Shown: one piece after another, positions 12,001 to 23,945 of the stretch
Layout: each line of letters starts with the position of its first letter
How positions within the stretch are numbered: the stretch's first letter is position 1
NCBI GenBank assembly: GCA_031213475.1
Contig: JARUPZ010000014.1
Coordinates: 2,418,001-2,482,000, forward strand
Reading direction: 5' to 3'
From: Nereocystis luetkeana
Taxonomy: Eukaryota; Sar; Phaeophyceae; Laminariales; Laminariaceae
DNA: 64,000 nt
Notes under the pieces: model-generated
What the model saw: the letters and a program-made list of their open reading frames with translations, nothing else
What the model was told of the DNA's origin: nothing
Databases searched by the model: none
Translations under genes and position numbers: made by a program

Positions 12001-15000
12001 ACGTTCTTTTTACACGGACATTGACAAAATCAGCTGGGTTTTTCGCGGATCATGACCCGACCCGGGTCGGGTCACGTGGTCTTCAAAATGTCACGGGTCG
12101 GGTCGGGTCAGGAAGTGTTCAAACTCTCACGGGTCGGGTCGGGTCGAGTCAAGAGGTTTTCAAATCTCGTGGGTCGGGTCAGGTTGGGTCAAAAGTTTTT
12201 CAAATCTTACGGGTCGGGTCGGGTCGGGTCAAGAGGTGATGAAAGCTCACGGGTCGGGTGAGGTCATGACCCGCGAGAAGCGGGTCACTCGCGGGTCGGG
12301 CCAGCATGACCCGCAAGTTGTTTTTTACTGACCCGCGGGTCGGACCCGCGCATTCGGCTCGCGGATCCGACACTTGAATCACTTCCCGCTCTCTTACCCA
12401 AAGGCTTCTCTCGTACCAATACTCAAGAATACTCCTTTGGTATCATATTCAAACATTGAAACACCGCCAAATTCATATACGCATGCCCGCATCCATTCAT
12501 ACCCACTACAGCCAGGTCAGATATCGTTGCGGGGCACTAAAATGAACATTAAATTGTTTTTGAAGTGCCGACCAACGGGCCAGATCCGCGGGTCGAACCT
12601 TCGGGTCAAGATAAACGATCTCGCGGGTCAAGGTGACCCGACCCGCATGAAACCCGTGTCTCACGGGTCAATCGGAAGGTGGCGGGTCGGGTCGGGTCGG
12701 GTCAGGAGGTTTTGAAATCTCACGGGTCCGGTCGGGTGGGGTCAGGAGATTTTCAAATCTCACGGGTCGGGTCGGGTCGGGTCAAGAGGCAATCAAAATC
12801 TCGCGGGTCGGGTCGGGTCAAGTCAACATTCATCAAAAATTTCGCGGGTCGGGTCGGGTTAGTTGACCCGACCCGACCCCTGACCCGCGAGACGCCCTGA
12901 AAATCACAACCATCCCACCTCCTTTCCCCCCCCCCTCCAATTTAATATGCCGTGTGTTTTGTGGGGACATCAGGACCGAAAGACAAACATTTACAAGGAG
13001 TTTGTCGCTGACGGCACAGCGATGCTACGGCCAGGAATACAGCGATTAATCGACGAGACAAGGGCCATCCCGGTGAGCTGTTTGGAAGCAAGGTACCGCC
13101 GCCGCCGTCGCCGAGGTGTAGGTATCCATTATATGGTGCGAGTAGGGGTGGGTGGTATAAATCGAGGCTTCTGATGGCTGGTAATAGTCGAGACGGGACG
13201 GGACAGCACTGTTTTTACATGTTTGGCCGGGAAGAGATTAAAGACGAGAGGGCAAAATGATGAAAACTATAATTGGCTGGACAGGACGGGACGGTGGGTG
13301 TGAAATCGCGCGACGGGACGGGACGGTACAGTACATATACTGTATTTTTCATGACGGGAAGGGACGGTAAATAATATTGTTTACGACGGGACAGGACGGT
13401 ATATCTTTTTTGACTCGACGGGACGGGATGGTACACACAATTTTTCACGACTAGACAGGACGGTACCTTTTTTTTTCGACGGGACGAGACGGTACATATA
13501 TGCCAAACAGGCGAGGTCTTCTGAGAGACCTTCCAACCCCGGCCCCAAGAGCGTTTGACGTGCCAGCTCAAGCTGTTCTGCTGGCTGTGCTTGCTCTGTG
13601 GTACTGGTCGTTGGCTGTTCTTGTGGCTGTGCTGCATGGTGTGCTCTGGAGCAGATAGGGGGTTGCGGTTGAGGTGGTAGGTGGTTGGTGGTAGTGGTGG
13701 TGGTGGTGGTGGTGGTGGTGATGCTTGGTTGACCCTGACCGTGTCGAGCACTGCGGTGGTGATGGTGGTTGTGGTGGTACTTGGCATTTGGTGTGGGCCG
13801 CGCGTGTATGCGATGTGCAAGGTAGATGCCCGGTTGGTTGGGTGTTGGCGTGAGTTAAGGTGCTCTTTCGTAGTATTTCGAAATTTTATATTTACGTATT
13901 CCATTTGCTGTATAACAATGTGTGGCTCTTATTCCAATTATATCTATCATCCACATAATATGTCCTAAGTACGTAATAATTTCTACTGTACGTACAGTAT
14001 TTAACAATATCTCTTTTCGTGATAGTTCTATACTATTAATATTAGTCGTATTCATGTGATGATTAAATTGGTGCGTACAGTAGTTTGAATTTAATATTTA
14101 TATATTGCATTTGAAATGTTATTTTCTTGTCACTGGATACTTTCAAATCCCCTGGTCAACTAGTATTTCCAGATGGCCGTCCGTCACGGCCGTCTCCTGA
14201 CACATTCGAAGGCAAGAATAAGTATTACTGTAGTATTGACGGTGTCTTGACGGGAAGAAGTGATGGTATTGGCGGGACAGGACGGTAAGGGCAGGTTTTG
14301 ACGGCGGGACGGGACGGTACGGGCAGGTTTTGACCGCGGGACGGGACGGTAACGACAGATATTCTCGACGGGACGAGACGGCAAATTGCAACGGGAGAAC
14401 TCCTCTCGGGGGGGCGGGACGGTACGAGTCAATGGTAGGTGATATTGACGGCGGAACGGAACGGGACGCGACCACAGCAGTACCAATTTGGCGACGATTT
14501 TACCGCCCCGTCGTCACCGTCAATACAGTCCCGTTAATATCCCTTCAAAAGCTTTGAAATCACGAATAACTTGAGCTACAAAAGTGCGATTTTGTGTTAG
14601 GAGACGATATACACAATACCGGAGGGGTTGGTACGCGTGCACATCTCGCGTGCTGCATACATGTTTGCATGGTTCGATATTGACCCTTTACAACAGCGAC
14701 TTTTCTCCAACTCTAATTCAGGTAGTTTGACCCCAAACGTGGCTGCGGTCGTAGCAGACAGCTACTTGAGATGTTGTCCGGCTATACTTGCAAGTAGTTT
14801 GGCTCCAAAACTCAAAACGTTAGTGCAGTTTCTAGCGTTATCCGAGTCTAATTCGAAGTAAGTTGGCCCCAAAGCGTGAGTGCAGTCGTAACGTTGTCCG
14901 ACTGTAATTCGAAGCATTTTTGCCTCAGGATGTGGGTGCAGTTGAAACGTTTAGCCGATTCTAATTTAGCGACGTTTGACCCCAACGCGCGGGTGCAGTT

Positions 15001-18000
15001 GCTACGCTAGTCGATCAGAGTCTGAAGCTGTTTATCGACGAAACGTGTGTGCGACTGTAGATTGTAAAGCCGTCCGAGTCTAGAGTGATTCCAAGCTGTC
15101 CTTCCCCAAAACGTGTATGCAGTTGTAACGCCTGTATACTTCCAGGGTTTTGCGAGTCTGATTTCAAGTAGTTTGGCCCCGAAACGTGCGAATCGTATAC
15201 TCCGGCTCGAAAGATGTGTGTGTGCAGCTGAAGCAGCTACCTGAAGATTCATTCAACTCTGCTGTAGGTCCGAGTGCAGTTGTAACTATCGGCTTCGTTC
15301 TAAAGGCTATCCATCTTTAAATCCGAGTATTTTTGTTTGGTATACCAACTAGGGTGCGAGTGTAAAGGCGCACGACATGCCTGTTTTCGGCAACGACTGT
15401 ATTGACTAGTGCTGTGGGTGCCCGGATGCTGTATTCGTATCAATGTCTTATATACACGCAGATTGAAAATACGAGTTTCACAAACAAATCGATCTCACAG
15501 CTGAGGTGTCTTTTTTTGCTTTCATTTTATGTTAATGTGGGAATGTAGCGGTTACGCCTGATCACTCACACCTGCCTGCCCGGTACTCGCTGTTGTTTCG
15601 GCGCTCAACTGCCGTTTTATTATTCCCAGGGTGGGAAAATGGCGATATGCTCTGCGTCGACGAAGGATGCTTGCCTCTTTGTGCTGGACAACTTGCTCGG
15701 AAAAGATAACCTTGATAAGTTCGACCTCATCCTAGCCGGCGACGACGTCCCTCAGAGAAAGCCTGACCCTATGATATACCACCTCGCAAGCGAGAAGCTG
15801 GGCGTACCGCCGGAGAGGTAAAGAAGGACAGTCACTCACTCCCTCGCTCGCTTTTTTCACTTACCCACTCACTGCCTGATTGCTTGATGCCCGTGGTCAA
15901 TAGGCCATTTTCAGTACGGGGGGGGCGAAGGTGGTGGGGGGGGGGGGGGGTGTACTCGATAGGAGATATGTACTCGATCTCATGCATGGCCGTAGTCGTA
16001 TGACCATTGACTCTCGCGTCCCTACAATGCCGGGACGGAGCATGTGGGTCTTCACCGACCAGGCAGATATTGCTCGCACCAAGCGCGAAGCGCCGTGAGA
16101 TGTCTGGCGAGTCGCATGAAGGGTGAGCTGCATCATACTAAGAATCGCTTGTGAGGCGGACTTGCGTATGGATGACAGCTTCAATGAGTTGATTTAATTT
16201 CCGGTGTAGGCATCTCCAGAGACAGCAATGGGAGTACTATGTAACTGCCTTTTGGGTGCCTTACCATAAACACTACCTGGTACGTGATACGATCATTCCC
16301 ACTTGTCCGGAGTAAAGGTTGTTCACCTCGCACAAACGATCTAACTCGACAACCAGCTGTGGCCGACTGCCAAAAACAAAACAAAACGAAAAAAACGTAC
16401 CGTGGTTGTCTAGCTCAAGTAGTGAGCGGCATGTTTTACTCTGTCGTTGCCAACCGACGCCAACCCAACCTATATATGCTAGGGGGGAAGGGTACTCTTT
16501 TGTTGCTTGCCTTAGTCATTTGACCATTGACCACGCATCCCTTTGAGACGGAGCACCGCCCCTACTCCTAATAGAGACACCTCCAACATTTGAGCGCTCA
16601 TTACGTTGTTTCCATATATTACATAGACGCATTATGCTAATACTACCCCCTTCCTGTTTCGCCGCCTGTGGAGGGGGAAACAACAAGTCCTGGGAGGAAA
16701 CCGTGTGTAGCGTATCAAATGTCATTTCTTCATACGTTTTGCCCCCCGTAGGGCGTTTTTCGTTTTTTTCCACCGCCTTACTGATGGTAGTCTACGTACC
16801 ATGTACCATGTGCATGTTCATACTCTTAGCGGAGCTGCAATGGCTTCACTCCCCGCTGCCGGTTGATCGGTGCGTTAAGTCCTGTCATCGACGCTAGTGT
16901 TCCGTTTCAGCTCTTGCTAGTAATACATCATTGACGTGCTCGCGCAAATTCCGGATGTATCACATTAACGTTGCTTTTGCGGGCGCATGGCAATCGAAGG
17001 CAGCCGCATCGGATCTCAACAAGTGTCCAACTACAGCAGATCCTACTCTATTTTTTTTTTTTGAAAATCCCCCGAACGGAGTTGGAACGATAAACGGTCA
17101 AGGCTACCCTACACGTGTTAGGTATGCCGTTCTCCTGACGCGAGGAGGGTTTCGTGATTAACGTGATATATTTGTTCCGCATGCCGCGTTTTCGTGGTTT
17201 TGCAGGTGCATGGTGATCGAAGACAGTCTCATCGGCCTTAAGGCGGCGCTAGGAGCGAACATGAACTGCGTCATCACGTACACAGAATCCACCAAGAACC
17301 AGGTGTGCTCGATACTATCAGCCCTTTTTTGAGACACGAAAAAAAACAAGTCTAGAATAGTGAAGCGTCCATGTGTGTTGTGAGCGCGCGGCATTAGTAC
17401 GAGTAGGACCGCCCCGTGTTTTACGACGACCTCTTGCATATATAGCATATATTCTCCGAATTAATCGTGGCCCAACCAAGCAGTGGGCGATGCTGCGATC
17501 GTCATTTGGTGTGGTGGTGTCATTGTCTCTTCTGCGCCCGAAAAGTGTGAGTATTTGATACTTCGTACCGGTGAATGCCTGGTATTTGTTCTAGAGTTTC
17601 AATTATTTCCGGGGCTGCTGAAATTCAGAGCGAGAGATAAGGGTGCGTATTCACGTACCTGGTACATTATAATCCACGGTTGGGTTGGTCTGCGCGTTGC
17701 AGATGTGGGTTACTCCCCCCCCCTCCGTTCCGGTATTGTAGGGATGCGAGGATCTATGATCATCCGACTACGGCCATGCATGACATGAGTACACCCCGCC
17801 CCCCCCGGCCGTGCTCCATCCCGATGTTGTAGGGATGCGACGGTCTATGGTCATACGACTACGGCCATACGGCCATGCATGACAGTGACAATTGGTACAG
17901 CCCCCCCCCCCCCCCTCCCGCGAAGGACGACGTGCTTGGCCTGATCTCAAACCAACGCGCACAGCTTGTGCCCTCGGTGCATTCGCGAGTTACCCCTTTA

Positions 18001-18667
18001 GGCCCTCCCGCCGTGAAGGGCGACGTGCTTAGCTAGGTTTGATGGTCTCAAACCAACGCAGACTGTTGATGGCTTGATGGCCACCTCACTGCTCTCAACC
18101 AACGCACACTACTGATGGCCGTCTGCCTGGTGCCAAACCAACGCACAGAAAGTAGTGCTCCTTATGGCCGTCTGCCCTTTGCAACCCTGTGAGATAGACC
18201 TGCAATTTGGCTGGCTAAATAAATCGCCGGCTACAGTAGTTGCTGTTATTAACAGTTGGCTATTCCTAAGTACCAGAGGTGCTTCCAAATGATTGGTCAC
18301 GTGGGGAGGAGACATGGCCTCCTCTTAATAGTGTAATATTATACCACGTATCGCAATTACAGTAGTTGCGTGCTGTAGCTTGCGGAGCTCTGCGAATTTT
18401 TATCCGACTGACGCGTTTATATTGTAAGCTCGGCAGACGTTTTTATTTAATAAACTAAATCAAGTTACGTACGTAGTTGGCTTACATTCGCTACCCAACT
18501 ACGAACAGCTAGCCGTGAGATTCAGCCAACCCGCACCCCTGCTGATCGGATGCTGCTTTCTGCCGCAGAACTTTGCTGGATCTGCCAAGGTATACCCGGA
18601 TTTGGGGGAAGAAGGTGGCGTCGAAGTCCGCGCTGACGAGCTGTTGGCGTTCATGGGCCCACGATAG
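9004..18667 (+). CDS. HAD-superfamily hydrolase, At4g39970-like (six exons seen, 5' end missing)
   Basis: Predicted haloacid dehalogenase-like phosphatase of the CbbY / plastid type; the substrate is unknown. Exons with GT-AG borders: 9004-9102, 10738-10857, 12974-13072, 15630-15817, 17206-17302 and 18569-18667 (stop TAG). Phases join without conflict to give about 233 residues. Motifs: LHREAYNAVFREFGVDY and a cap segment VGGGKPKMRYYFGENGWP (exons 1-2). HAD motif II is AICSASTK (exon 4). The motif III lysine lies in LAGDDVPQRKPDP (exon 4). Motif IV is VIEDSLIG (exon 5). The C-terminus contains AKVYPDLGEE (exon 6). I recall the same string order in Arabidopsis At4g39970, hence the assignment. 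The catalytic DxD exon must lie upstream of 9004, perhaps outside the window; I could not find it. Plastid location is inferred from the relative only. Introns are 1.3-2.6 kb and filled with repeats. Confidence 0.85.
10320..10412. repeat. GATC-AGA microsatellite-like array in gene 1 intron
   Basis: Repeats of GATCAGACA / GATAGATCA / AGATCAGATA lie in the intron 9103-10737. A second array of about 18-bp units (TAGATGATCTATCTGTAGGTG type) occupies about 10627-10695, just before the exon at 10738. Similar GATC-rich patches occur at 35270-35345 and 43545-43830. Confidence 0.6.
10858..12973. repeat. Gene 1 intron with GGGTCGGGTC minisatellite
   Basis: The intron holds two arrays (about 12049-12370 and 12575-12895) of units about 35-45 bp long. 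Units are of the form CACGGGTCGGGTCGGGTCA followed by AGAGGTTTTCAAATCT. The array ends are self-complementary (GGGTC against GACCC near 12275-12310 and 12860-12895). A related array is at about 60440-60605. Elsewhere the intron has TA-rich (11675-11712) and GTTT (10925-10943) simple repeats. Confidence 0.6.
13185..14540. repeat. GACGGGACGGGAC minisatellite arrays (two) in gene 1 intron
   Basis: Arrays at about 13187-13500 and 14245-14540 consist of GACGGGACGGGACGGTA-like units separated by 10-30 bp of T-rich sequence. A GGT run sits at about 13690-13725. The open frames with Arg/Pro/Ser-rich products here reflect the repeat, not genes. Confidence 0.6.
14690..15300. repeat. Minisatellite of about 75-bp units in gene 1 intron
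   Basis: About eight diverged units contain TCTAATTCGAAGTAGTTTGG, then CCCCAAAACGTG, GTGCAGTTGTAACG and CCGAG. A related single unit lies at about 57000-57075 downstream of gene 2, so the family is dispersed. Confidence 0.55.
15917..16110 (+). repeat. Poly-G-anchored dispersed repeat, copy 1
   Basis: A G-run is followed by TGTACTCG, then CATGCATGGCCGTAGTCGTA, TGACCATTGACTCTCGCGTC and GGACGGAGCA. Ends are not defined. Other copies are at 16470-16560, 17700-17915, 23745-23945 and about 62150-62230. Confidence 0.5.
16470..16560 (+). repeat. Poly-G-anchored dispersed repeat, decayed copy
   Basis: It starts with a short G-run and GGTACTC. It then keeps GTCATTTGACCATTGACC, CGCATCCCTTTGAGA and CGGAGCA. 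Confidence 0.4.
17700..17915 (-). repeat. Poly-G-anchored dispersed repeat, two inverted copies
   Basis: On the minus strand two adjacent copies read from a G-run through CATGCATGGCCGTAGTCG and CATCCCTACAA (about 17785-17700 and 17915-17795). They lie in the last intron of gene 1. Confidence 0.5.
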
Positions 18668-18968
18668 ATGCTCGCCGCCAACGCACCATGGGTGGATGGC
18701 GCCGCAGGCTTCCTTTGCGGCGTCGCTTAGAGAGTGAAAGCTCAAGCTAACCCCTTTGGAAGCGCACCCACGCTTGCTTCTGGGGACAGACTACTTGGAA
18801 GTAGTGTGGGAACGTTTTTGCAGCTTGCTTGTGCTTGGCATTTGTGCTTGGCATGCGCTAAAAGTTTTTACAAGGGATATACGAGAAGAAATAGAGGCGC
18901 TTCCAAATTGGTCGCGTGGGGAGGAGACATGGCCTTCTAGTGTAACATTTTAATATTGTAATAGTTCG
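18285..18968. repeat. Diverged direct repeat flanking the last exon of gene 1
   Basis: GGTGCTTCCAAATGATTGG...CGTGGGGAGGAGACATGGCC (18279-18330) recurs as GGCGCTTCCAAATTGGTCG...CGTGGGGAGGAGACATGGCC (18896-18932). Both are followed by TAGTGTAAYATT. The last exon lies between the copies. Confidence 0.5.
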
Positions 18969-20499
18969 TAGTCGGCTAAAATGGACATGTGAACTTTCAT
19001 CGTCGTTTTATTTCTGTTTCTGAGGAGGAACCCGACATACTGGAGACTCTTGAAGTCAGCCTGGCTGAGGACCAAAAGAGGACCAAAATGTACTCACTGT
19101 ACGAGTTACTTGTTGTGGCCGCCGCCGAGGGACTCCCTGCCGGGCTTTTTCGCTTTTTTTCCGTGGGGTATCCTGCTGTACCTACGAAAGTCAGCGATCC
19201 GGCCATGTTGACTGTAGGGTCAGCTCAGCTACACAGTACTCAAAATTTTGTGTGCGGCTATTGTGGTGAAAACGATGACGCTTGCGAGCGCTTGGGCCAC
19301 TGTTTACATCATTCGCACTATGCCTGCTATTCGTACCATCCGCACCATTACCACTGTAGTTCATAGTAGTGATAGTGGTAGCAATGCGAGATCCGAAGGC
19401 CAGAATTACGTGCAACTTTGTTCCTGCCGAAGTTGCACTGACAGCAGTTCCGGATTAATTTGGGCATACTTTCGGGGAAGGAAGTCATAACCATACAAAT
19501 GTGTCGGTCAATCGTTACAAACGGTATTCATTCCTATGTATTCATTCATACCTATGTTCTTGGAATTCCCTCATCAATTTCGAAAAATTCCGCGTTACGT
19601 ACGGGCACCGAAAGATGAAGAATTTTCGGGGTATCATCGTACAGTATAGATTTGTATACAAAACCATGGCAGTCTGAAAAAAGCTAAAATTCCGTGTATC
19701 TCATGGTACACACGACGTACTCACTCGTTAACTCCCTATTTACGTACACCCCGGGTCGACCACCACCATTAGATGTTTGCGTGGTTGCCTATTGCCTGTA
19801 TAAGGCCACTTTCAAGTTGCAAGGCGGAGAAATGACGAACAAGTGTCGTGCGGGGGAAAAGCGGGTGCAAAAACATTATTTCTCCAGATTTTTTTTTGGG
19901 GGGGGGCTATCCCCCTTTCTGAAAGTGGTCAAAAGCCTAAACGTTTCAATTGCATTCCGATCATGTACAGCGGATACTGCTGTACTTGGGACATTTCGCT
20001 CCAATAATAGTACAAAACGAATACCCTAGCCTCTTTTATGCATGCCCAATCCGTACTACGAGTAGTAACGACACACCGGATACCACTGCTCTCACCAAAT
20101 CCCATATCATATTTCTCTGCGCTCGCAGGCGCTTGATTGCGCCTGTCGCGAGATTTACTCGCAACACACACGCACCCCCTTCCTTGTTTGCGTACTATCC
20201 AGGCTCCGCGTTGTCTTTCACGAGTATTTGTGTGCTCAGTGCTCAGGTAGAAGTGTTTTAGTTGTATCACCTGGGTATCAGGGTATCTACTTTGGAAATA
20301 CCTGGGTACATACCGCATGTCACGCAAGGCAACACACCCCCTCGGGGCGCATATCTAAGGTGATCTTCTCGACAACGGGCAAGGTGCAAACGCAGAGCGA
20401 TGCGCAGAGAGATGCGCAGAGCGATGCGTCTGTGTACCGAAAGAAATCGTCGAGATTTTTCCGAAGCCACTATTTTCGTTATTTGTGTCCTTGGTCCTT
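18969..20499. other. Intergenic, no supported gene
   Basis: The open frame at 18989-19366 (125 codons) has no domain that I recognise, no splice support and decays into repeat-like sequence. The rest is low-complexity and AT-rich. Confidence 0.3.
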
Positions 20500-20592
20500 G
20501 ACCTTTTTAGGGTCGCAGTCCCGTGTTGAGGTCAAGGTACTTGAAATTTGAGTGGTGTCTCCTCAAAACGGGACTGCGGTCCTATAAAGGCC
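20500..20592. mobile_element. piggyBac-like MITE, decayed copy
   Basis: Inverted ends around GGTCGCAGTCCCG and CGGGACTGCGGTCC enclose a centre with ACTTGAAATTTGAGTGG. This matches the intact member at 51559-51647. The TTAA flanks are no longer evident. Confidence 0.5.
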
Positions 20593-21775
20593 AAGGCAGG
20601 GTTCTACTCGGACATTAGTCTAAGGGAGTGTGCTATCTTGAGTATAGTATACGGTACCCAAGTATGACAAAAAATATCCAAGTACCTCAGAGAATACCCT
20701 ACCAAACACACTCTTAAAAACATGTATTTTGTATGTTCCAACTAGGACTCCGTTGAAGGTCTGAGACGCGTGGGTCTAGGCTCTTGCCTCGCCCTGAACC
20801 CCTGTTTCCTACCGGTAATGAATAGGCCTTCCAAGTAAATACGCCATCATTTCCCACATTCCTAATCCCGGGCCTTTGCAGACCTTCCGGGGCAATTTTA
20901 TTACACTACGCAGCCCATCCTGATGAGCCGCATGAGCAGAAATTGGAAGATTCAGGGGAGCACCTGAATCGGAGATGCGACTCCCTCAAAACTCACTCTC
21001 ACACTTCTACCTTCAAGGCTACGAAGCCTCGTGAAGGAAGATCAACAGGAGAGAAGAAACGGACGCCTGCCGGTAAGGGGGTCGAAAAACGTCATACACC
21101 GAACGTATAACGCCTCATCCTCAGCGGGGAGAGAGGGGGGGCGAAAATTCAGCCTTGAAAACACAATAGCACAAGCTACCGCCGCATCCCCACCTAGGGG
21201 GGGGGGGGGGGGGGACGATAATAATTTCTGAAAGCGGGAGAACACAAGCTACCGTTACATCTCCAGCAAGCGCGCGGGGGGGGTGTACTCATTAAGGGGG
21301 GGGCTAAAAGGTGTAAAATAAAACAGGGGCGGCAGTCCTGTACCTCCTTATGAGCAGCCAATTCACCCCGATTACCCCCAGCGATGAGCAGAGGGGGATC
21401 GGCCGGGCAAAAAAAGAAAATAATGTGTGCGACTATAGGCAAAGAAAGGGCAAAAACACTGAGGTTGGACACGAGGCGGTCAAAACGCTGCCCGCAAAAC
21501 CTGGAGTGGTCTCACAAAAAGCACCGGTACAAGGCGAGAACACTACGAAGTACGCAAGGGAAATCATTGCGCGAATCGGATTTGACATTGTCCGTGACCC
21601 CTCAGAAACTACGTCGAAGCCGATTCGGACGACGACGTATCACACAAAAACAAAATAGACCCAAAAACCCAGAAAACAACGACAAAACAACCTGGTGCAG
21701 AGGTGGGGCGTGAAAGACTGCTAACCTTGTCCCTCGAGATCCATCTAAAAATACGTTAGGTTGGATCCCCAAAAA
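20593..21775. other. Intergenic, no supported gene
   Basis: Contains two poly-G runs (about 21197-21213 and 21277-21302), the second in a GGGGGTGTACTCATT context like the poly-G-anchored family. No exon is recognised. Confidence 0.3.
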
Positions 21776-21779
21776 CGCG

Positions 21780-23230
21780 CTATATAAGTGCGGTTGTAGA
21801 CACCCAAGAACCCCGAACAGCCCTTGTCGAAATCATTAAACGAACTGGGCGGAGAAGGAGGTCAATCTGTCCCGGGTCGTCCAGCGAATACACTACGGTA
21901 GATACTCCCCACCGGTGGTCGTACGCACACTGGTTTCCCCTAGCCATCACAAACCGTCGTCGCCTTTGTACCCAAAATGGGCTCTGTTGGGCGGCACCGT
22001 ACTGTAGTGCTGTAGCGACGAATTCAGTCCGTACGCGGGACGCAGCCGGATGCCAGAAAACGCCCACCGCTTCGTACCTCGAGAAAGTTTCCGTTGTGCA
22101 GCGCCGACTCGCATCCTGCGTAATAGTGCAGGCGGTTTTCTAGGCGGTGCTGGTCCGGCGTGCCGGTGCAATAGATGAAAAAATTGCTGGCGAAGAGCTG
22201 GAGAGAGCTGGAGGCCCATTTCCCGCTCCCAGGATGGGCGAGAGAGTCCCGTACAATGGACACGTTCTACGACAGAGGTGGCACAATTCCGACAAAGTGC
22301 TTTCTAAATGACGGGGTTTCTTAACCCAAAACCGTCGGAATGCTAATCTTTGTTCGAAAAATTATATTTTTGTATTCTTGGGCGATGGGATTATTCATCG
22401 GGATGCAATTTATTTTTTTCTGAAGTCAGTGTTCGGGTGAGGTATGGAGCTCCTTGAGCGAGGGAGCCTCAGGAACCGTCGCGTGAACCTCTATCGTAGA
22501 ACGCCTCAATGCATCTCGTACATGACCCACAGCGATGACCCTACCCCGATGGCGCCGGATCGATATGATGGCCGGTGATCTTCTCCAGTTCAAGTGTTTG
22601 GAGGGGGGGCTAAACGCCGTCCTGAGTGACGCGATACGGGGGGGTTTCTTAGTCGAGTTGTCGAGCATGTATTGCGTCAGCCCCGCCGGTAAATTATCAG
22701 GCATACCGTCACTGCTGTCGTGGAGGTTTCGCACTAAACTTGCAGCGCACCACGAAGACTCGGCGGCGTGCATCCGCGCCAACCATATCCGAGGACAGCT
22801 CGAAATATAGGAGCACAGCACCAAAAGGAAAGGACCGACCGTCCCGTGTGTAGGCGGGAGAGCGCGGCCCTGCGTATGCACCTTCCGTAAGGATCGATGC
22901 TGGACTCTTGTACGGGCCCGTCCAGTTGAGCGTAAGGCTGGCTTTGAAAACGTTTGCGTCCGTGCCGGCGTTCATTTTACACGCCGTGGTGGATAGTGGT
23001 GGCCGCAGTTTATACACTCATGTGCCCGTGCCTAACTTCGAACGGCGAACAGGGGAACCAGGCGGAAAACTTCGGAAGGGGTGGTGTTTCAGTGAGGTGG
23101 CCCATGCCAGAAACTGATAGAGCATTCTACTCATGTACGATATCGTAGGAGCGTTGCTGACGGTCCGCTGGCAGGTTCCAATAACCGAGCTGATCGCGAA
23201 AGACGCTCTCATGTCCGATGACAACGGCGC
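21780..23230 (-). mobile_element. Ty3/gypsy-like retroelement fossil, 3' part of pol
   Basis: Short minus-strand translations resemble the region downstream of the integrase core in algal gypsy elements. They include LNWTGPYK, DARRRVFVVRCK, NLPAGLTQYMLDN, RMRVGAAQRKLSR and FGYKGDDGL. They appear in the order expected for one element read right to left. No LTRs were recognised at its edges. It is broken, with roughly half a dozen or more breaks in what remains, and looks much older than the element at 24,975-31,253. Family assignment rests on remembered sequence strings and is moderate. Confidence 0.45.
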
Positions 23231-23744
23231 ATTAAAAACTCATGAGAGGGAGATGTGGAAGCCTGCCCATCCATGTGGACCTTGCTGAGAGGTACTCCGG
23301 CGGCGACGCTGGCCGAAATATTGTGAAACCATCTACCAGGTCGTTTTGTTGCTCATTGGCGAGAGCCAGCATTTGCGTCATTGTGTGATTCACACACGCG
23401 CCATACCGTCGTCGTGGTTGCGGTGGTAGGGGCTGGTGGGGATATTTCGCGCGCCAAAAAACTTGAAAAGTGCGTGGGAACGCTTCGAGCAGAGGTAGAG
23501 GCCGCTGTCCGAGAGTAGGCTGCCCACGGGCAACTAAGGCCTAAGGGGTGTACCTATCATCCCTAGAGCGGATGTACCGGTTGATAAGATATTAACGTTG
23601 GCGGTGCCTTCGGCCTTAAGTCGGCAGCAGCAGTGACAGCAGACTTGTCCAGTTGTACACCCGACGACTGAAACGGTCAGTGAAAAGAAAAGACATAGTA
23701 GTGTTAGCAAAACATAGGAGGTGTTACGCCAGGGCGTGAGTGAC

Positions 23745-23945
23745 CGGTGTAGGGGGGGGTGTACTGATCACATCATGTCATTCATGGCCGCAGTTGTATG
23801 ACAATAGACTCTCGCCTCCCTTCAATGCTGGAACGGAGCACGTCGGGTTTTCACCGAGCAGGCAGATATTAGCCGGTAGAGGGGGGGGGGGGGGTGTACT
23901 CATACCATGGATGGCAATAGTCGTATGGGGTTGGGGGATAGTCGA
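23745..23945 (+). repeat. Poly-G-anchored dispersed repeat, two tandem copies
   Basis: Copy one (23745-23878) has GGGGGGGGTGTACT, CATTCATGGCCGCAGTTGTA, ACTCTCGCCTCCCTTCAATG and GGAACGGAGCACG. It continues through CACCGAGCAGGCAGATATT like the copy at 15917. Copy two (23880-23945) starts with a new G-run followed by TGTACTCATACCATGGATGG. Confidence 0.5.

Noticed and set aside
18989-19366. 125-codon frame with a Cys/His-rich C-terminal half
   Set aside because: Cys and His spacing fits no zinc-finger class. No splice context or neighbour supports it.
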